64,000 nt of DNA from Saussurea involucrata (lineage: Eukaryota; Streptophyta; Magnoliopsida; Asterales; Asteraceae): positions 48,092,555 to 48,156,554 of the forward strand of contig CM066321.1 of NCBI GenBank assembly GCA_033807775.1. The letters are read 5' to 3'. The notes under the pieces are model-generated. The model was given only the letters and a program-made list of their open reading frames with translations. It ran no database searches and was not told the origin of the DNA. Of the stretch, positions 22,106 through 33,909 are shown piece by piece (within the stretch, counting starts at the first letter, position 1; each line of letters begins with the position of its first letter). A program made the translations under genes and the position numbers.

Positions 22106-22390
22106 CTATAGAGAGCAAAAGGTTCTTTTGAACATTACGTCGAATCCCGTATCGCAGAGTTGACTAACACTTAGAAGATTGTGTTTAAGGCCATCAACAT
22201 ATGCAACTTTGCGTACGGTTATATTTTCCTTCTTTATGACTCCGTAGCCTTTGATGTACCCCTTTTTATTGTCTCCAAAGGTCACAGATCCACCATCGTT
22301 CTTTTCTTTGTATGTGGATAGAAGACCTCTGTCGCCAGTCATGTGCCTCGAGCATCCGGAGTCTAGATACCAGATTGGCACATACTGCTT
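22106..22390 (-). pseudogene. pol: Element D protease
   Basis: Minus strand, open from the base after the splice-like acceptor at 22391-22393: KQYVPIWYLDSGCSRHMTGD, then GSVTFGDNKKGYIKGYGVI and KVAYVDGLKHNLLSVSQLCD. DSG is the aspartic protease active site. The segment itself has no internal frameshift and ends at TAG 22106-22108, after which integrase continues in the same frame. Confidence 0.87.
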
Positions 22391-22419
22391 CTGCAAGACA
22401 ATTAGAGAGTTTTAGGTAC
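22391..22419 (-). promoter_or_regulatory. Splice-acceptor-like module at the gag/protease boundary of D
   Basis: On the minus strand, 29 bases from GTACC to GCAG: GTACCTAAAACT, then CTCTAATTGTCTTGCAG. The gag frame stops at the TAA within CTCTAATTG, and protease opens in phase 0 directly after the CAG. Element C has a 29-base segment in the same place with the same start and the same CAG end. Confidence 0.45.
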
Positions 22420-25400
22420 CCATATCCACATGGGTCCAGTTTTGTCAGGGGACTTCAAGTTTGCCTTAGCATTCTTGGTCTTTGTTTTAGCTTCTGTTGA
22501 AGAAACATTTTGTTTCTTCTTACCCTTGGATTTATCATTTTCTTTGGGTACAGTAAGATGACAGTGTTGGTTCAATTTAAACATAAGATCAAAGCAATGA
22601 CAGTATTGAATGTGTGTGGAGATTTGTTTGAACTTTTCATTGAATACATTAAATGGAGGCACAGAGGCATTACAATTTATCCTAACATTAGACTTTCTAT
22701 TACAAGAAGGTTTATGTAGGCTAGATCGTTGTTTGCAAAATCCTTTGTTGTGTGCGGCCTTCTGTGGTGAACTTCTGTTGGTTTCACTGTCACAGAAGAA
22801 AAAGCTTTGTTAATTTTAGTCCATTTACCCTTTTGTTGCCATGTTAGTTTTTCTTTAACAGGTTTTAAGGGTTTTAAAATCTTTGAGCTCGTTGGAATTT
22901 GAGTGGACATTAACTTCTGTTGTTTGAAATTTTCAAGCTCAAGAGAGGTTTTGGCTTGTATGCACATATTCAAAAAGTCTGGACAGATAGGAATTCCAGT
23001 GATTTTCTCCTTGGGAGGAATAGTTCTGTTAAGAACTTCAGAGGTTTGTTTAAAAACCTCTATGTCACTAGGTCCGATCTCTGACTTAGAGTCAGTCTCT
23101 AATTCGTCAGAGGATTGAATCGTCCTCATATACAGAGGTTGAGTCACTTGGTTCTCTTTCAACAAAGGCTGGACTTTCAGAACATGTGTCATACTCACTT
23201 TCTTCCTTTTCTGAGGAACTATCTTCTAAGTTAAAAGAAGTATTTGTCAAATTTTCTTCAGAGATATCTTGATTGCTAGAAGATGTACAGAGGTTTTCTT
23301 CAGAGATATCAAGTTTTTCTTCTGTAATTTTTGGCTTGAACTCAGGTGCCTCTGCTGATAATTTCTTTTCAGAATTCATCATGCAGACAAATGCAACTTG
23401 AGTTTGAGTCTCGGGTTTACCAAACTTGAAGATTCCTATCTGATCTTGAGTTTTCAGATACCTCTTAGGTTTGGATTCTCTTTTGACGGAGATTGAAGGT
23501 GACAGATCTGTGTTTTCAATCCACACATTTGTCATCTTCAGAGGTTTCCTCTTGTGAGGTTCCCCTGAGACTTTTTGCCTTTTACTTACAGAGAGAAGAT
23601 TTGGAAATCCAGGTTTTCTTGTATCTCCTATATGAAATAGAGAGGGCATAGACTTGTTTCTTTTGGTTCCGGTATAGGGATCTATATCACAGAAGCCAAT
23701 TCCCCGTCTCCCTATTTGTGTGTTGATTTTTTCGTAAACCTTCTGAGCATCTTGAAATTTTTTAATTTGAAGATCTCTTCTGAGTAAATCTTGACAGAGG
23801 ACTTCTCTTTCCTTTTGAAAGTAATTTTTAAGAGCTAGGATGTTCATTCTGTCGCACTCAACATCCATTAGTTCTTTAGACTTTATTTTCAAGGAAGAAT
23901 TAAGTTCAGAAATCTTTTCTTTTAAAGGACTTAACTTTTTGTTCCAGTCCATTTCAATTTCTTCTTTTTCTTTAAAGATTTTAGCTTTTTCTTGAGTGAG
24001 AAGTCTAGTTTCTCTCTCATAAAAGGTGAGCTTTTTCTGAATATCTTCACATGTCTTTTTCATTTCAGTGTATTCAATGTTAAGTTTAATCAAGTTATCT
24101 TCTGCAGTATTAGAGTTAGAGGTAGAAGTGGATACCTCACTGTCGGAGTCGGAGCTGACTTCTGCCATGCCACAGAATTGAGCATTCTTTGTTTCGCCTT
24201 CGTCAGAGGATGTGTCAGACTCCCAGATTTCTTTGTTCACCATTAGTGACTTCTGAGCATAGAATTCAGCCTTCTTTTTGTAGAAAGTTGCATCCCTCTG
24301 AGGACGATTTGACTTGCTCCTGCATTCGTTGGCAAAGTGACCTGGCTTTCCACAGTTGTAGCATCCTTAGTTCTGTGTGGAGCTTCCAGCTCTGTCGTCT
24401 GACCTCTGTCGGTCACCACTTATTTCTGTTCGGCATTCATTTGCGTAGTGTCCTGGCTTACCACATTTGTAACACTCTTGAATCTGTGGAGTGTTGCCAG
24501 CTCTGTCTTCCGACCTCTGTCGGTCATTTCCTCTGTCATTTTTGTCACTGGACCTCTGTTGGTCATTTCCTCTGTCGTTTGACCCTTCTCTTTCTCGATT
24601 ATCTCTTTCATATCGTTCATTACCAGACTTCTTCTGGTATCCTCTGTTGAATTCCCTAGTCAAGAGAGCTAAAGATTTAGCTATCGAGGCCAGAGTCGTT
24701 TCTTCTTTTGCTGCTACTTCCTCTTCTTCTTCACTTTCTATCATCATGATTTTCTTATTCTTCTCCTTCCTTTCCTCTTTCTTTGGTTTCTCTTTAACCT
24801 CTGTAGTCTTACCAACCAATGCAAGAGGTTCAATTATCTGGGCTTTTGCTTGTGCTACCTGAGGCTCTTGTGCTGCTAATGTTCCATAGAGGTCGGATAG
24901 GGTCCAGGAATCTAAGTCTTGATTTGTTTGCAGAGACAAAGATAACTGAAGCCATTCTTCATTTAGGGACTTCAGGAACATAACGTTGTTTTCTTCAGAG
25001 GTTCTGTGGATGCCGAACTTCTTGCACTTGTTTATTAAAGAGTTGAACCTATCATACGTAGTTTGCAGAGATTCGGTTGGCAGAGCTTTAAAGGCATAGT
25101 ATTCATTTATGTATTGAGCTCTGCGGTTCTTCTGGGTTTTGACTCCTCCTTCTAGTTGCTTTTCCAGTTCTTTCCATAGATCATATGCAGATTCACATGC
25201 ATCCATGGACTGGAAAAGGTCATTTGGGATGGCCATGATCAGAATTCTCTTTGTTTTCTGAGCAACTTCGTATTTAGCCCAATCAGAATCAGACCAATTT
25301 TCCTGGGTCTTTGGTTTCGTGTGTTCTGGGATTTCAGGTGTGTCGTCTGTTCTAGGAACACGAGGTACAGTTATCATGGGAACGAAAGGAGGGTTACGGA

Positions 25401-25536
25401 TATAATAAACCAATTCTTTGTCAGTACCCTCAAAGAAGTGAATCATTCGAATCTTCCATTGAGGGTATTCTTCTCTAAGAAGAGTGGGAGGTTTGGTTAA
25501 GGAACCAGCAGAGAGGAAGTTGTTTGTATTTGTCAT
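22402..25536 (-). pseudogene. gag: Element D gag, broken
   Basis: Start at ATG 25536 (MTNTNNFLSAGSLTKPPTLL). The capsid (UBN2-type) region follows: YPQWKIRMIHFFEGTDKE, SAYDLWKELEKQLEGG, YDRFNSLINKCKKFG. A first knuckle CYKCGKPGHYANEC is followed by TAA 24367-24369 and then, in the same frame, a second knuckle CYNCGKPGHFANEC; the stop therefore splits a two-knuckle Gag. A coiled-coil segment lies at about 23800-24150 (EDIQKKLTFYERETRLLTQE). Frameshifts occur near 23110-23150 and 22665. The gene ends in the family motif TGPMWIWVPK. The length of about 1,040 codons is unusual for copia gag but shared with B and C. Confidence 0.88.
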
Positions 25537-25823
25537 TTTTAGAGAGATAAATGATCCAGAAAAATGATTTTAACAGTAGATATTCAGAGTATGAAGTGGA
25601 TGCTTCGTATGAAGTTTTTAAGCTTAAAAGTTTTAAGCTGAGCACTAAAATGGTGTTTTTAACCAGAATAACAGATTCTATAAGTTTACCAAAGTTCGAA
25701 TGAATCGAAGATGGCAGAAAAACAGAAACTGTTTGAATAATATGAAGAATAGGTTAAAAATCCAAGTTTCTACCAAAGATCATAGTTTTAGAGTGGATCC
25801 CTTGATATTAAAGATCAAGGTTT

Positions 25824-25835
25824 GCTCTGATACCA
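25824..25835 (-). promoter_or_regulatory. Primer-binding site of element D (tRNA-iMet)
   Basis: Plus-strand GCTCTGATACCA is TGGTATCAGAGC on the element strand, two bases inside the 5' LTR boundary at 25838. Confidence 0.95.
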
Positions 25836-25837
25836 AT

Positions 25838-26647
25838 TGTTGGTTCCTATTTTCTTAACAATGATTTTATCTTTTCAGTTAGTTCAGATTTAGATAAGGT
25901 GCGGAAGCGTATTTAAGAACTGATAGATAATGTAAGGTAGAAGAACACACAATATCAAATAAACAATATGTAAGAACAGATGAATATTTCCAAGATTACT
26001 ATATTTGATATATATAAAGAACACCAATAACTTCAAAGGATTAACAAGAAATCTGCAGTTAATGATGTGTGTGAGAAGTGCAAAGCTTAATGCTTGATGT
26101 GTAGTTTTTGGGGTATTAAGCTTAATAGAAGAGCTCACATGAGCCTTCTATTTATACTACTTCTTAAGGGGACAATAAGGACTGAAGGTACAAAGATACT
26201 GTTGAGTAGTATGGGCTGGAAGGTACAAAACACTGTTCTGGAACTGTTGCAGATACAACGTTCATTAAATGCTCCGTATTCAGCTTTAGGCGAAAACCTA
26301 TCAGAGTTTGACACGTGGAGTTGTTAAATCATGCCTTTGTACGATTGATCTTTAGAACCTTCGAATGGTAGGTATTGTAAGAAGCATGTTCGTCCTTGTT
26401 AAAATCTTTTGCGTAGATCTTCTTTTTGCCACAGAAGCTCTGTAAAGTATGACAGAGGCTCTGTGGTCTTGTCCGCTTAGAAGTGTCTTCTATTGCTTCT
26501 TTTGGTCTTCTTGGTTAACCCGACAGAGCCTCTGTCGAAGACTTCTGTCTTCTCGGTTACTCGGCTACTCTGCAGAGCCTCTGTAGAAGACTTCTATACT
26601 TAGCCTATTTTTCACTACTTTCATAAACTGAAAGATTGGAGCTAACA
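25838..26647 (-). repeat. 5' LTR of element D
   Basis: 810 bp, the same length as the 3' LTR at 11472-12281, with about 21 substitutions. Some are clustered (around 26324-26333 and 26445-26455). Minus-strand TATA box GTATAAATA at 26149-26157. Confidence 0.95.
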
Positions 26648-26652
26648 CACTG
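26648..26652. repeat. Target-site duplication (right) of element D
   Basis: CACTG, identical to 11467-11471. Confidence 0.95.
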
Positions 26653-28404
26653 TGTAATGAAGTTTTTAAGATGTTCGCTTCACCAGGACTTCCATCCAAT
26701 CCTTGACAACCAGTAATAGGAATGTCTATGGATGTTGATACAGGAATACAAAATGCTTGTGATGTGCATGTGTTCAAAGGAACTTCAGGCTCAAATTGCA
26801 TTTTACTATGTAATCCAGACTCTAAGTGTTGAAGAATATCTTGGGATTTATCACCTCCCTCCAAATGAGTTTGGGATGGTTCCCCTGTATGAAGTGAAAC
26901 AGTAGCATGTTTGAATGCTTCTGAGTGGCTAGGGATGGGTTGTTCAAGTTCCACCACGGGCTCCATGGTGTTTTCTTCAATATTGGTCACCAAGAGTTGT
27001 GAACCAATAGTAGATGTGGTTGCCCAGATTAATTCGGCTGGATCAGAATTATCTCTTTCTGTTTCTAATTCTGTTAACATTCTCTCATCCTCACCTCTCT
27101 TTCTGTTTTTCACTTTCCATGCTAACCAGTCTCTCTGAATTTTCCCTCTCAATTCTCTCAGAATGTTCTCCCTCCTGAACATTCTCCCCCTCTTTATCTG
27201 CACTAGACCCCTCACCTCTCCTCTCAGGGTTGTCCTCATGGGTAGGGATCTGAGGTTGTTCAAATCCCATAGAAGTGAAATAAGCTTTTAATATCTCACT
27301 ATTCCCTGGAATATATTGCCTAAGTGACCTTGGAAGAGGTATGTGATTTGGAAAATTTTCAAGTTTAAGAGCAGAAATCATTTTACCCATGTAGAAGATT
27401 GACCCATGCTCCTCATTTGATCTTCTTGGAATGTTTCTATCTTGATCCATTGCATACCAGATTACCAATTGCCAATACCTCTGATAAGGTATATATGTAA
27501 GTATCTTATCCTTTGTTTTCCCTTCTTTTGCCTTCTGATTCCTCTCAAAAGTATTCTTCATATCTTCCTATAGAATAGAAGAATAATCATAATGCCTATT
27601 CTTCACTAACCCATGAAAGATCTGCAAAATTTGCCTTGAACCTTGATCTAGAGAACTGTTCTTCCCAGATAGACACTTGTTGATTATATTGAAGAAACAT
27701 GCCCAGATTGGTGGCATTTTGTTCCTTCTGAATAAGCTTAGATTCTTCAATTCATCATTATACCCTATTCTAAATTCAGCTATTAATTCCTCTGTTAATG
27801 GAGAATCTTCAAAATCTGATCTCCCCTGTAAATCATCCTTTTCCGGTAGCCTCAGCATTGTTCTCATAAACTGTACAGTCAAAGTTACAGTAACTCCCCT
27901 TATTTCAGATACAAATTTGTTACCTTGTAACTCCAAATGCTTCCACCACTGTTGTATATATTGTACAGGAACAGATTTCTTCATTGTAAACCACTTCTTG
28001 AAAGGATGATACTTCAGCAACTCTATGATGATCCTATGTTCTTCCTTGAACCTAGTTTCATCAAGCACTAACACACAGTTGTTTTCAATCAAATCCAAAT
28101 ACTCACTCTCAGGTACAACTCTCTCCAACGAATTTGATCTTCCAGACATTACAGACCTAACCGCACTCTGTTTATGTTGTATATTTTCATTTCCCCTATA
28201 TGCGTTTCCTTCAGATTCTGCCATTTCCTCATCCCCTGCATTTCCCCCATCATTTCCTCCTAAAACAAAGTTCTCACCTAAAACCCCTTCTTCTACGGCT
28301 CTATTTTCTGGCATACGAACTTCATCATCAACATCTGAATCCGATTCCATCAATGTTTTCGAAGAGTGTAATGATATAGGTTTACTTTTTCTCGAACCAG
28401 ACAT
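26648..28404 (-). pseudogene. Element B extra ORF, N-terminal part
   Basis: Minus strand, start chosen at ATG 28404 (MSGSRKSKPISLHSSKTLME). The upstream in-frame codons to 28476 lie downstream of a TATA-like box and are probably leader. The N-terminal domain shows FKKWFTMKKSVPVQYIQQWW, MPPIWACFFNIINKCLSGK, SLDQGSRQILQIFHGL, then a TAG at 27568 in place of a Trp before EDMKNTFERNQ. An acidic, Glu/Arg-rich linker follows, with a frameshift between about 27140 and 27180. The ORF is cut at 26648 by element D and resumes at 11471. Homologous in plan to the extra ORFs of A and D. Confidence 0.72.
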
Positions 28405-29333
28405 GATTGTAATGTGGAATTTTTGAAAGAAAACAGAATCGAAGAACTTTGGATTTATGAGTATCTCACTTTTCACTCTTGGAATTCGAATAAATTTGAA
28501 AGAGGGATTTCAAGGTCTATTTAAAATCCGCGAAGCTGAAAGGTTTCAAACGATGAAAAGTTGCTTTTTGTCAGAGTTATAACGGATTCGAACACTGTGA
28601 AGTACCACAAAAGATATTAAATGAAACGTGGCATCATCAATTGAATAAGAAGCTGACACGTGTTACTTGATACAAACTAACACAAGTTAAAATTTCTGAA
28701 TAACACGCTCAGGGTTCTGATAATGCATACTCAGAAGTTCTGAGTACACGGTTCAGAAGAAAATTCCCTTAGAACCAAAATTCATTTAAATCTCAACTTC
28801 TGATTATATAAAACATTTAATCATCCAGAAGTAGTTTGAACAGATAGAAAATTAGTTTATCATCAAAATTCTGTCCATCTTTTGATGATTTGATATTTTT
28901 GAAAAACATTTAAAATCTAACATCTGACCTTGAAAATCTTTTTAAGGATTCAGAAGTAGTTTGAACAAGTGAAAAGTTATTTTATCATTGAAAGCTTGTT
29001 CCTCTTAGAATGATTAGTGATAAAAACGAAAATACAAACCTTATAAGCACCTCAGAATGATTTCCGAAAGATATCAATGCTCCCCCTTGAGAAATATGAG
29101 AAAAAAATTATAGAAAACATATAATCAACAAAATTGAAACATTTGTACTTCTCAGAAATGAGTTCTGAAAGATAGTCAGAAGTCAGATTTCTGAAGTACT
29201 GACTCAGAAGTTCTGAACTCAAGAGTCAGAATTCTGAACAAGAGACTCAGAGTTCTGAGTATACTACTCAGAAAATCGTACTTAGAAAAATATTCATTTC
29301 TGATAAATAACAAATATCATCAATTAGTTAGAT
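28405..29333 (-). promoter_or_regulatory. Gap between gag and extra ORF of element B
   Basis: Non-coding stretch of about 0.93 kb that follows gag directly; in related elements pol would lie here. On the minus strand TTTTAAATA (28518-28526) is a TATA-like box about 115 bases before ATG 28404, and CACGTG (28657-28662) is a G-box upstream. TCAGAA/TTCTGA words are dense at 29155-29280. A block with AGAAGTAGTTTGAACA occurs twice (about 28820 and 28952). I see no remnant of protease, integrase or RT. Confidence 0.5.
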
Positions 29334-32300
29334 TTAGTTAGATTCAGGTACCCATACTGGAATGGGTCCTTCTTTGTTAGCTTTAATCTTAGATTTAACA
29401 AAAGTTCCTTTAACTTTCCATTCAAAATTTTCTTTTAAGCACCACTTTCCTTTAACTTTTATGAAATCAGAACATTTTATGTTCACAAAATTGTTTCTTT
29501 TCTTTTTGAAAACCTTAGGTTGAGACTGAGAAACACTTTCAGTCTTCTTTTCATTAGATCTAATCAAGTTGTCATTTCTTATCTCTTTTGATTTAGATTG
29601 AGAGTTGTTTTCAATCTTCTTTCCTTTTGTCTGAGTCTGAGAAAACAAAACAGTCTTCGTCTGTGTATTCTGATTTGCTTTGATTTTATATGATGATTTA
29701 GAAGATGTTTTTGAATTTCGATTTTTCTGAGAGAATTGAAATGAATGACTACCACATTGAACACAATTAAGATTCCTTCTTGCAAGTGACAACAGATCTG
29801 AATCAAAAGTCTTTTTACTTTTATTGATAGTATTCAGATTACAATTGCACCTATTACAAGAATTACTAGCTTTGGGTTCAAAAGTAATATTCAATCCAAT
29901 CTCCTCAAGAATCCTTTTCAGATCATCTTCCCTTTTGCTTTCCTCTCTTTCTGAAACATTCAACTTTTCAGAATTAGTAGATGATTTAGATGATTCACCA
30001 TTCTCAAATATACTTGATTCATCAAATAATTTCTTATATACTTTTTATGCATTAATCTTGAAAAGATCATACTCAGCCTTTAACTTCTCAAGCTCTGTTA
30101 TTTTCTGGACATAAGTGTTGTTTTCCTTTAAAACTTGGTCCAATTTAAAATCTACATCACAGTAATCATTTTCAAGCTCATCAAAAGTTTTCCTTAAGTC
30201 CTCAAGTTCTTGACTAACAAGTTTAAACCTCTTTTCAAGTTCTGAAAAACTTTCTGAAGTGAATCGAGAATTTTCAGTTGAATCAGAATTTTGACTAACA
30301 GTTTCAAAATTCTGACCTTCAGACTCAGAGTTCTGACCAATGGAGTCAGAATTCTGACTAGAAGACCCAGACTTCTGACTGACTGTTTCAGAAAACTTAT
30401 TTGCATCAAATATACTTTCAATGTCAGGATATGAAAATTTTGGTTGTTTATTTTTATAACTAACATTTAGAGAGTCATATTTGAATTTAGCATCATTATA
30501 TCTTGGTTTCTCTTCTGTTGGTTTTGAAATTTCTTTCTTAACCTTGTCTTCTGAAACTTCTGACTTCTCAGTTTTTGGTTCAGAAATTGTTTCCTTTGCT
30601 TTTACAGGACTTGATTTTTGTAAACTATCTGAACTTATTATAGAACTAGCAGGTCTCACAAAGATTTCAGCAATCACTGGGATTTCTGGTTTAGGAACTT
30701 GAAGTTTATTAAAATCAAAAAGATTTATTGGAGCTCTTTTCAAAACAACATTTTCCTCCAAACCTAATCCCATTTTTGGATTATAAAATCTTGTGTCTTT
30801 AACATTACTTGTGAGAAGATTCAAGGTTTGTTGAGTTTGACCTCTTTTCAGATTAAGGTCTTCCAACTCTTTGATTTTTGAATATAAATTCTTTCATTCA
30901 TCAAGCAACATATCAAATTTAATTTGCAAATCAACCTTTCCATCTTTTACTTCTGAGAGTTCATTTTTCAATTCAGAAATCTTTTTCAAAAGATCAGAAT
31001 TTTCTTTTCTGACTTTTTGTTTCTCAACCTCAGATTCTTCAAACTGTTCTTTAATTAATTCTTTTTCTGTTCTGAATTTGTTAACCAGAATTCTTTCACC
31101 TTTTATCTGTTTTCTGAGTTTAACAAATTCAGCATTCATATTACCAATCTAAGTCATTAAATCAATTTCAAGGGCAGAATGTACCTCAGTTGAAGATTCA
31201 GAACCTGCATCTTCATAATCAGAATCTTCTTCATTCCTCATCTTGGCCATATAGCTTTGCATTTGTGAGAAGTGAATGCAATCTTCTTCATCAGAAGAAT
31301 AATACAGCCAGTTTTCTTGTTCTGCCAACATTGCAATTCCACTATCCTTGGTTTTGGCCAGTTGAGCTTTCTTTGTATAGTATTCATAGTCCTCGGCTAC
31401 TTTTACTCTGCAGTCCCTTGCATAATGACCAGATTTTCCACTCTTAAAACAAAGATCCTTCTCTTTTCTTTCTTCCTTTTCTTCTTTCTTCTCATATCTA
31501 TTCTCTTCTTTCTTTTCAAACTTACTCTCTTCTCTATCTTCTCTCTTCTTATATCTTTCTTCTGAATTCCCCTGTTCTCTTCTGTACTTGCCTTCAAACT
31601 TCTTCTTTCCATATCTCTTGTTGAAGGTATTAGTCAACAAAGCTAATTTTTCAGCAATTAACTTGATATCATCATCTTCCTCTGATCCTTCTTCTTTCTC
31701 AGATTCCTCCTCTAACTTTGGTATTTCAGACAAATACACAGATTTCTTGGATGTTTTGGATGATTTGATGATTTTGGATTTTGAAAGTAAAGCTAATTGA
31801 TCAGTAACACTTTTCTTTTCTTCAACCACTTGCTTAACAGAATCCTCATGCTGATTCAAAATACAAAACAGATCATTCAGATCTTCTTCACACATATCCT
31901 TGTTCATCTGGAGACTGATTGCAAAAGATGACCATTCCGAATTAAGACAATTCAGAAACTTGTAGTTTATCTCAGACTTAGTTTTCTTCAGCCCATTCCT
32001 CCTAAGGTCATTCAATATTGTGCAAAATTTACTGTAAGTCTGGGTTAAATTTTCTGACTCCTTTGCTTTGAATCTTTCATAAGCATTGATGCTATGATTC
32101 AATTTTGCTTGAATTGATTTGAGTGTACCTATCATCTGCTTTTCCAGTTCATCCCACATTTCTTTTGCAGATGTTCCACTGTCAATTCTATTGAAAACCT
32201 CATTAGGAACAGCCAAAGTCATCAAAGTAATAGCTCTTTTGTCTATTGCATGTCTCTGTTTCTGAGCTTCTGTATATTGTGAAAAATTCTTCTTCACTCT

Positions 32301-32513
32301 GGTAGCAGGAATCTCCGGAGTAGTATCAGTTGCAGGTGTAGCAGCAACATCCACATAGACTTCAATAGGACCTTCGCGAATAGAGATCATCAAGTTCTCA
32401 TCATTATTATCTAGGAATTGAATCATTCGAATTTTCCATTGCTGATATTCTTCTGGAATTAAAACAGGTGGCTTCGTCTCAGGCCCCATCGAGAGAAATT
32501 CTTTAGAAGACAT
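29334..32513 (-). pseudogene. gag: Element B gag, one frame with three stops
   Basis: Minus strand from ATG 32513 (MSSKEFLSMGPETKPPVLIP) to the TAA at 29334, about 1,059 codons in one frame with in-frame stops only near 31149, 30894 and 30045. The capsid region reads YQQWKIRMIQFLDNNDENLM, AKEMWDELEKQMIG. The zinc knuckle reads CFKSGKSGHYARDC: the second Cys is Ser, so this copy could not form a normal CCHC finger. Then coiled coils (LRKQIKGERILVNKFRTE, LEKRFKLVSQELEDLRKTF), a Ser/Gln/Asn repeat, a second cysteine cluster (CNRCNCN ... CVQCGSHS) and the end GPIPVWVPESN. Related to gag of C. Confidence 0.88.
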
Positions 32514-32692
32514 GATTTGTAAGATGAATTATCGATTCAACGGAAAGACAAATTTGAATTTCTTGAACAAAAAAAATAGAACGAATTCAAGAATTACTAA
32601 GAATTCAAGAATTACGAATAGCAGCGGAATCAATTAACGAATTGATCAAGAAATCTTAAAGAACACAATCTTGAACAAACATGTTCGTTGAT

Positions 32693-32706
32693 TGGCTCTG
32701 ATACCA
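32693..32706 (-). promoter_or_regulatory. Primer-binding site of element B (tRNA-iMet)
   Basis: Plus-strand TGGCTCTGATACCA is TGGTATCAGAGCCA on the element strand, two bases from the 5' LTR. Confidence 0.95.
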
Positions 32707-32708
32707 AT

Positions 32709-33277
32709 TGTAGAAACCAGGATTCAATCTTACAATCAATTAGGAACAATTAGGAACAAACAAATAGAGAATTGGATCAAACAGACTTGTATTCAATCAA
32801 GAACAGATTACAAATCTAGAGAGAGAATCTCTCTAAGATTACAAAAGTGAATACAAAGATATCTGTGAAACGTTAGTTAGCTTAACAGTGCTAACTTCTA
32901 TATATACTGTAAAGAAAGTCTAAAGTTACAGTACATATGTATGAAAAACCAATAGAACTCATACACGTGTTCTATGGTGTAACAGAATTTAACTGAAAAT
33001 ATCTAAGACCTAAGTTCTGAACAACATGTTCAGAACTTCTGAACAATCTTCTGATTAAGTACATCAGAACTTCCATCAAGCACTTGAGACATTTTCATCT
33101 TCATCTTCAGAAGTTCTGAGTCTCCTACTCAGAACTCTGAACCTTCAACTCAGACTTTCATACTTGTAATCTTTTCGAGATTCTCCGATCAGAACTTCTG
33201 AGTCTTCTTACTCAGAACTCTGAGTCTTCTGTCCAGATCTTAATACTTGACTTTTTGACAAAACTTCAGATCTAACA
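32709..33277 (-). repeat. 5' LTR of element B
   Basis: 569 bp, TGTAGAAACC...GATCTAACA on the plus strand. Minus-strand TATA box GTATATATAG near 32898-32907. Its 372-bp U3 matches 9458-9829. I count eleven TCAGAA or TTCTGA hexamers within 33000-33277. Confidence 0.93.
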
Positions 33278-33689
33278 AGTGGACTTCATAATCAATAGTA
33301 CCACTGCTATTTCTGGCCTGGAAGTCAGAATGACAGCGGTGGAAACCACTCTTGGGATCCCTGGCCACGAAGACAGGGACCCTAAGGACGTTGCTGCTGA
33401 CACTACTACCTCCCCCATACATCATGTGGAAGAGGGGGAGAAGACTCAAGAAGATCTTCCCCATGACTCTGAGGGGGAGAAGAATGCTGATAAACCTCAG
33501 GGAGTTGAAAACCCTGAGGAAACCGAGTTCTCCCAACATGCAACTTCTGAGGGGGAGAATGTCGAAGAACATGCTGAATCTCTAGTGCATGTTGAGTCTG
33601 AAGAAGAAGCTGAAGAAGAAGCTGAAGAAGAAGAAGAAGATGATGAAGATCTTGATCTTCATGATGACGAACCCTCATCATCACCCAAA

Positions 33690-33729
<40 letters not shown>
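33690..33729 (+). repeat. (GAT)13 microsatellite coding poly-Asp
   Basis: About 13 GAT units in the acidic tract of the A extra ORF. A likely slippage product; neighbouring GAA/GCT triplets (33595-33650) form a Glu/Ala-rich stretch. Confidence 0.95.
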
Positions 33730-33909
33730 GCGACTTCTCCTTCCAGCCTAAGACCAAGAAGACCCCTGCTCTAAAAGGGGTAGTCATCAAAGAATCAGGG
33801 GAGGGGACCAGAACCAAACCTGCAGCTACTGAAGCTGACAAAGGCAAAAACAAAGGCCTTGCAAAAAGAAGACAACTTGTCTATTCTCTTCAGCAAGCCA
33901 CTATGTCAG

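Larger units (their letters stand above)
11472..26647 (-). mobile_element. Element D: structurally complete Ty1/copia (SIRE-type) retrotransposon
   Basis: 15,176 bp with 810-bp LTRs (11472-12281 and 25838-26647) and 5-bp duplication CACTG. Minus-strand order: 5' LTR, tRNA-iMet PBS, gag (25536-22402), protease, integrase, RT, RNase H (to 18958), a 1.5-kb gap with a repeated segment, an extra ORF of about 1,657 codons (17413-12443), polypurine tract, 3' LTR. By hand count about 21 of 810 LTR positions differ (about 2.6 percent). All ORFs are damaged, gag-pol by frameshifts and the extra ORF only by stops. Element E (55483 onward) is a second member of the family. Confidence 0.95.
9458..33277 (-). 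mobile_element. Element B: pol-less Ty1/copia (SIRE-type) retrotransposon inserted in A
   Basis: Reads right to left: 5' LTR 32709-33277, PBS, gag 32513-29334, a gap, extra ORF from 28404 (interrupted by element D at 26648/11471) to about 9844, polypurine tract, 3' LTR remnant 9458-9829. No protease, integrase, RT or RNase H sequence lies between the end of gag (29334) and the extra ORF (28404), so B is a non-autonomous or deleted copy. The two LTRs differ at about 6 of 372 shared positions. The right-hand flank AGTGG (33278-33282) would be the target duplication; its partner is missing because the 3' LTR has lost its outer end. Confidence 0.88.

Noticed and set aside
22391..22419. True 29-base mini-intron from GTACC to GCAG
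   Set aside because: Far below the size plant spliceosomes are known to use; kept only as the acceptor half of a possible larger intron.
33406..33684. Histidine/leucine-rich minus-strand ORF
   Set aside because: A shadow of the acidic GAT/GAA repeats of the plus-strand extra ORF.
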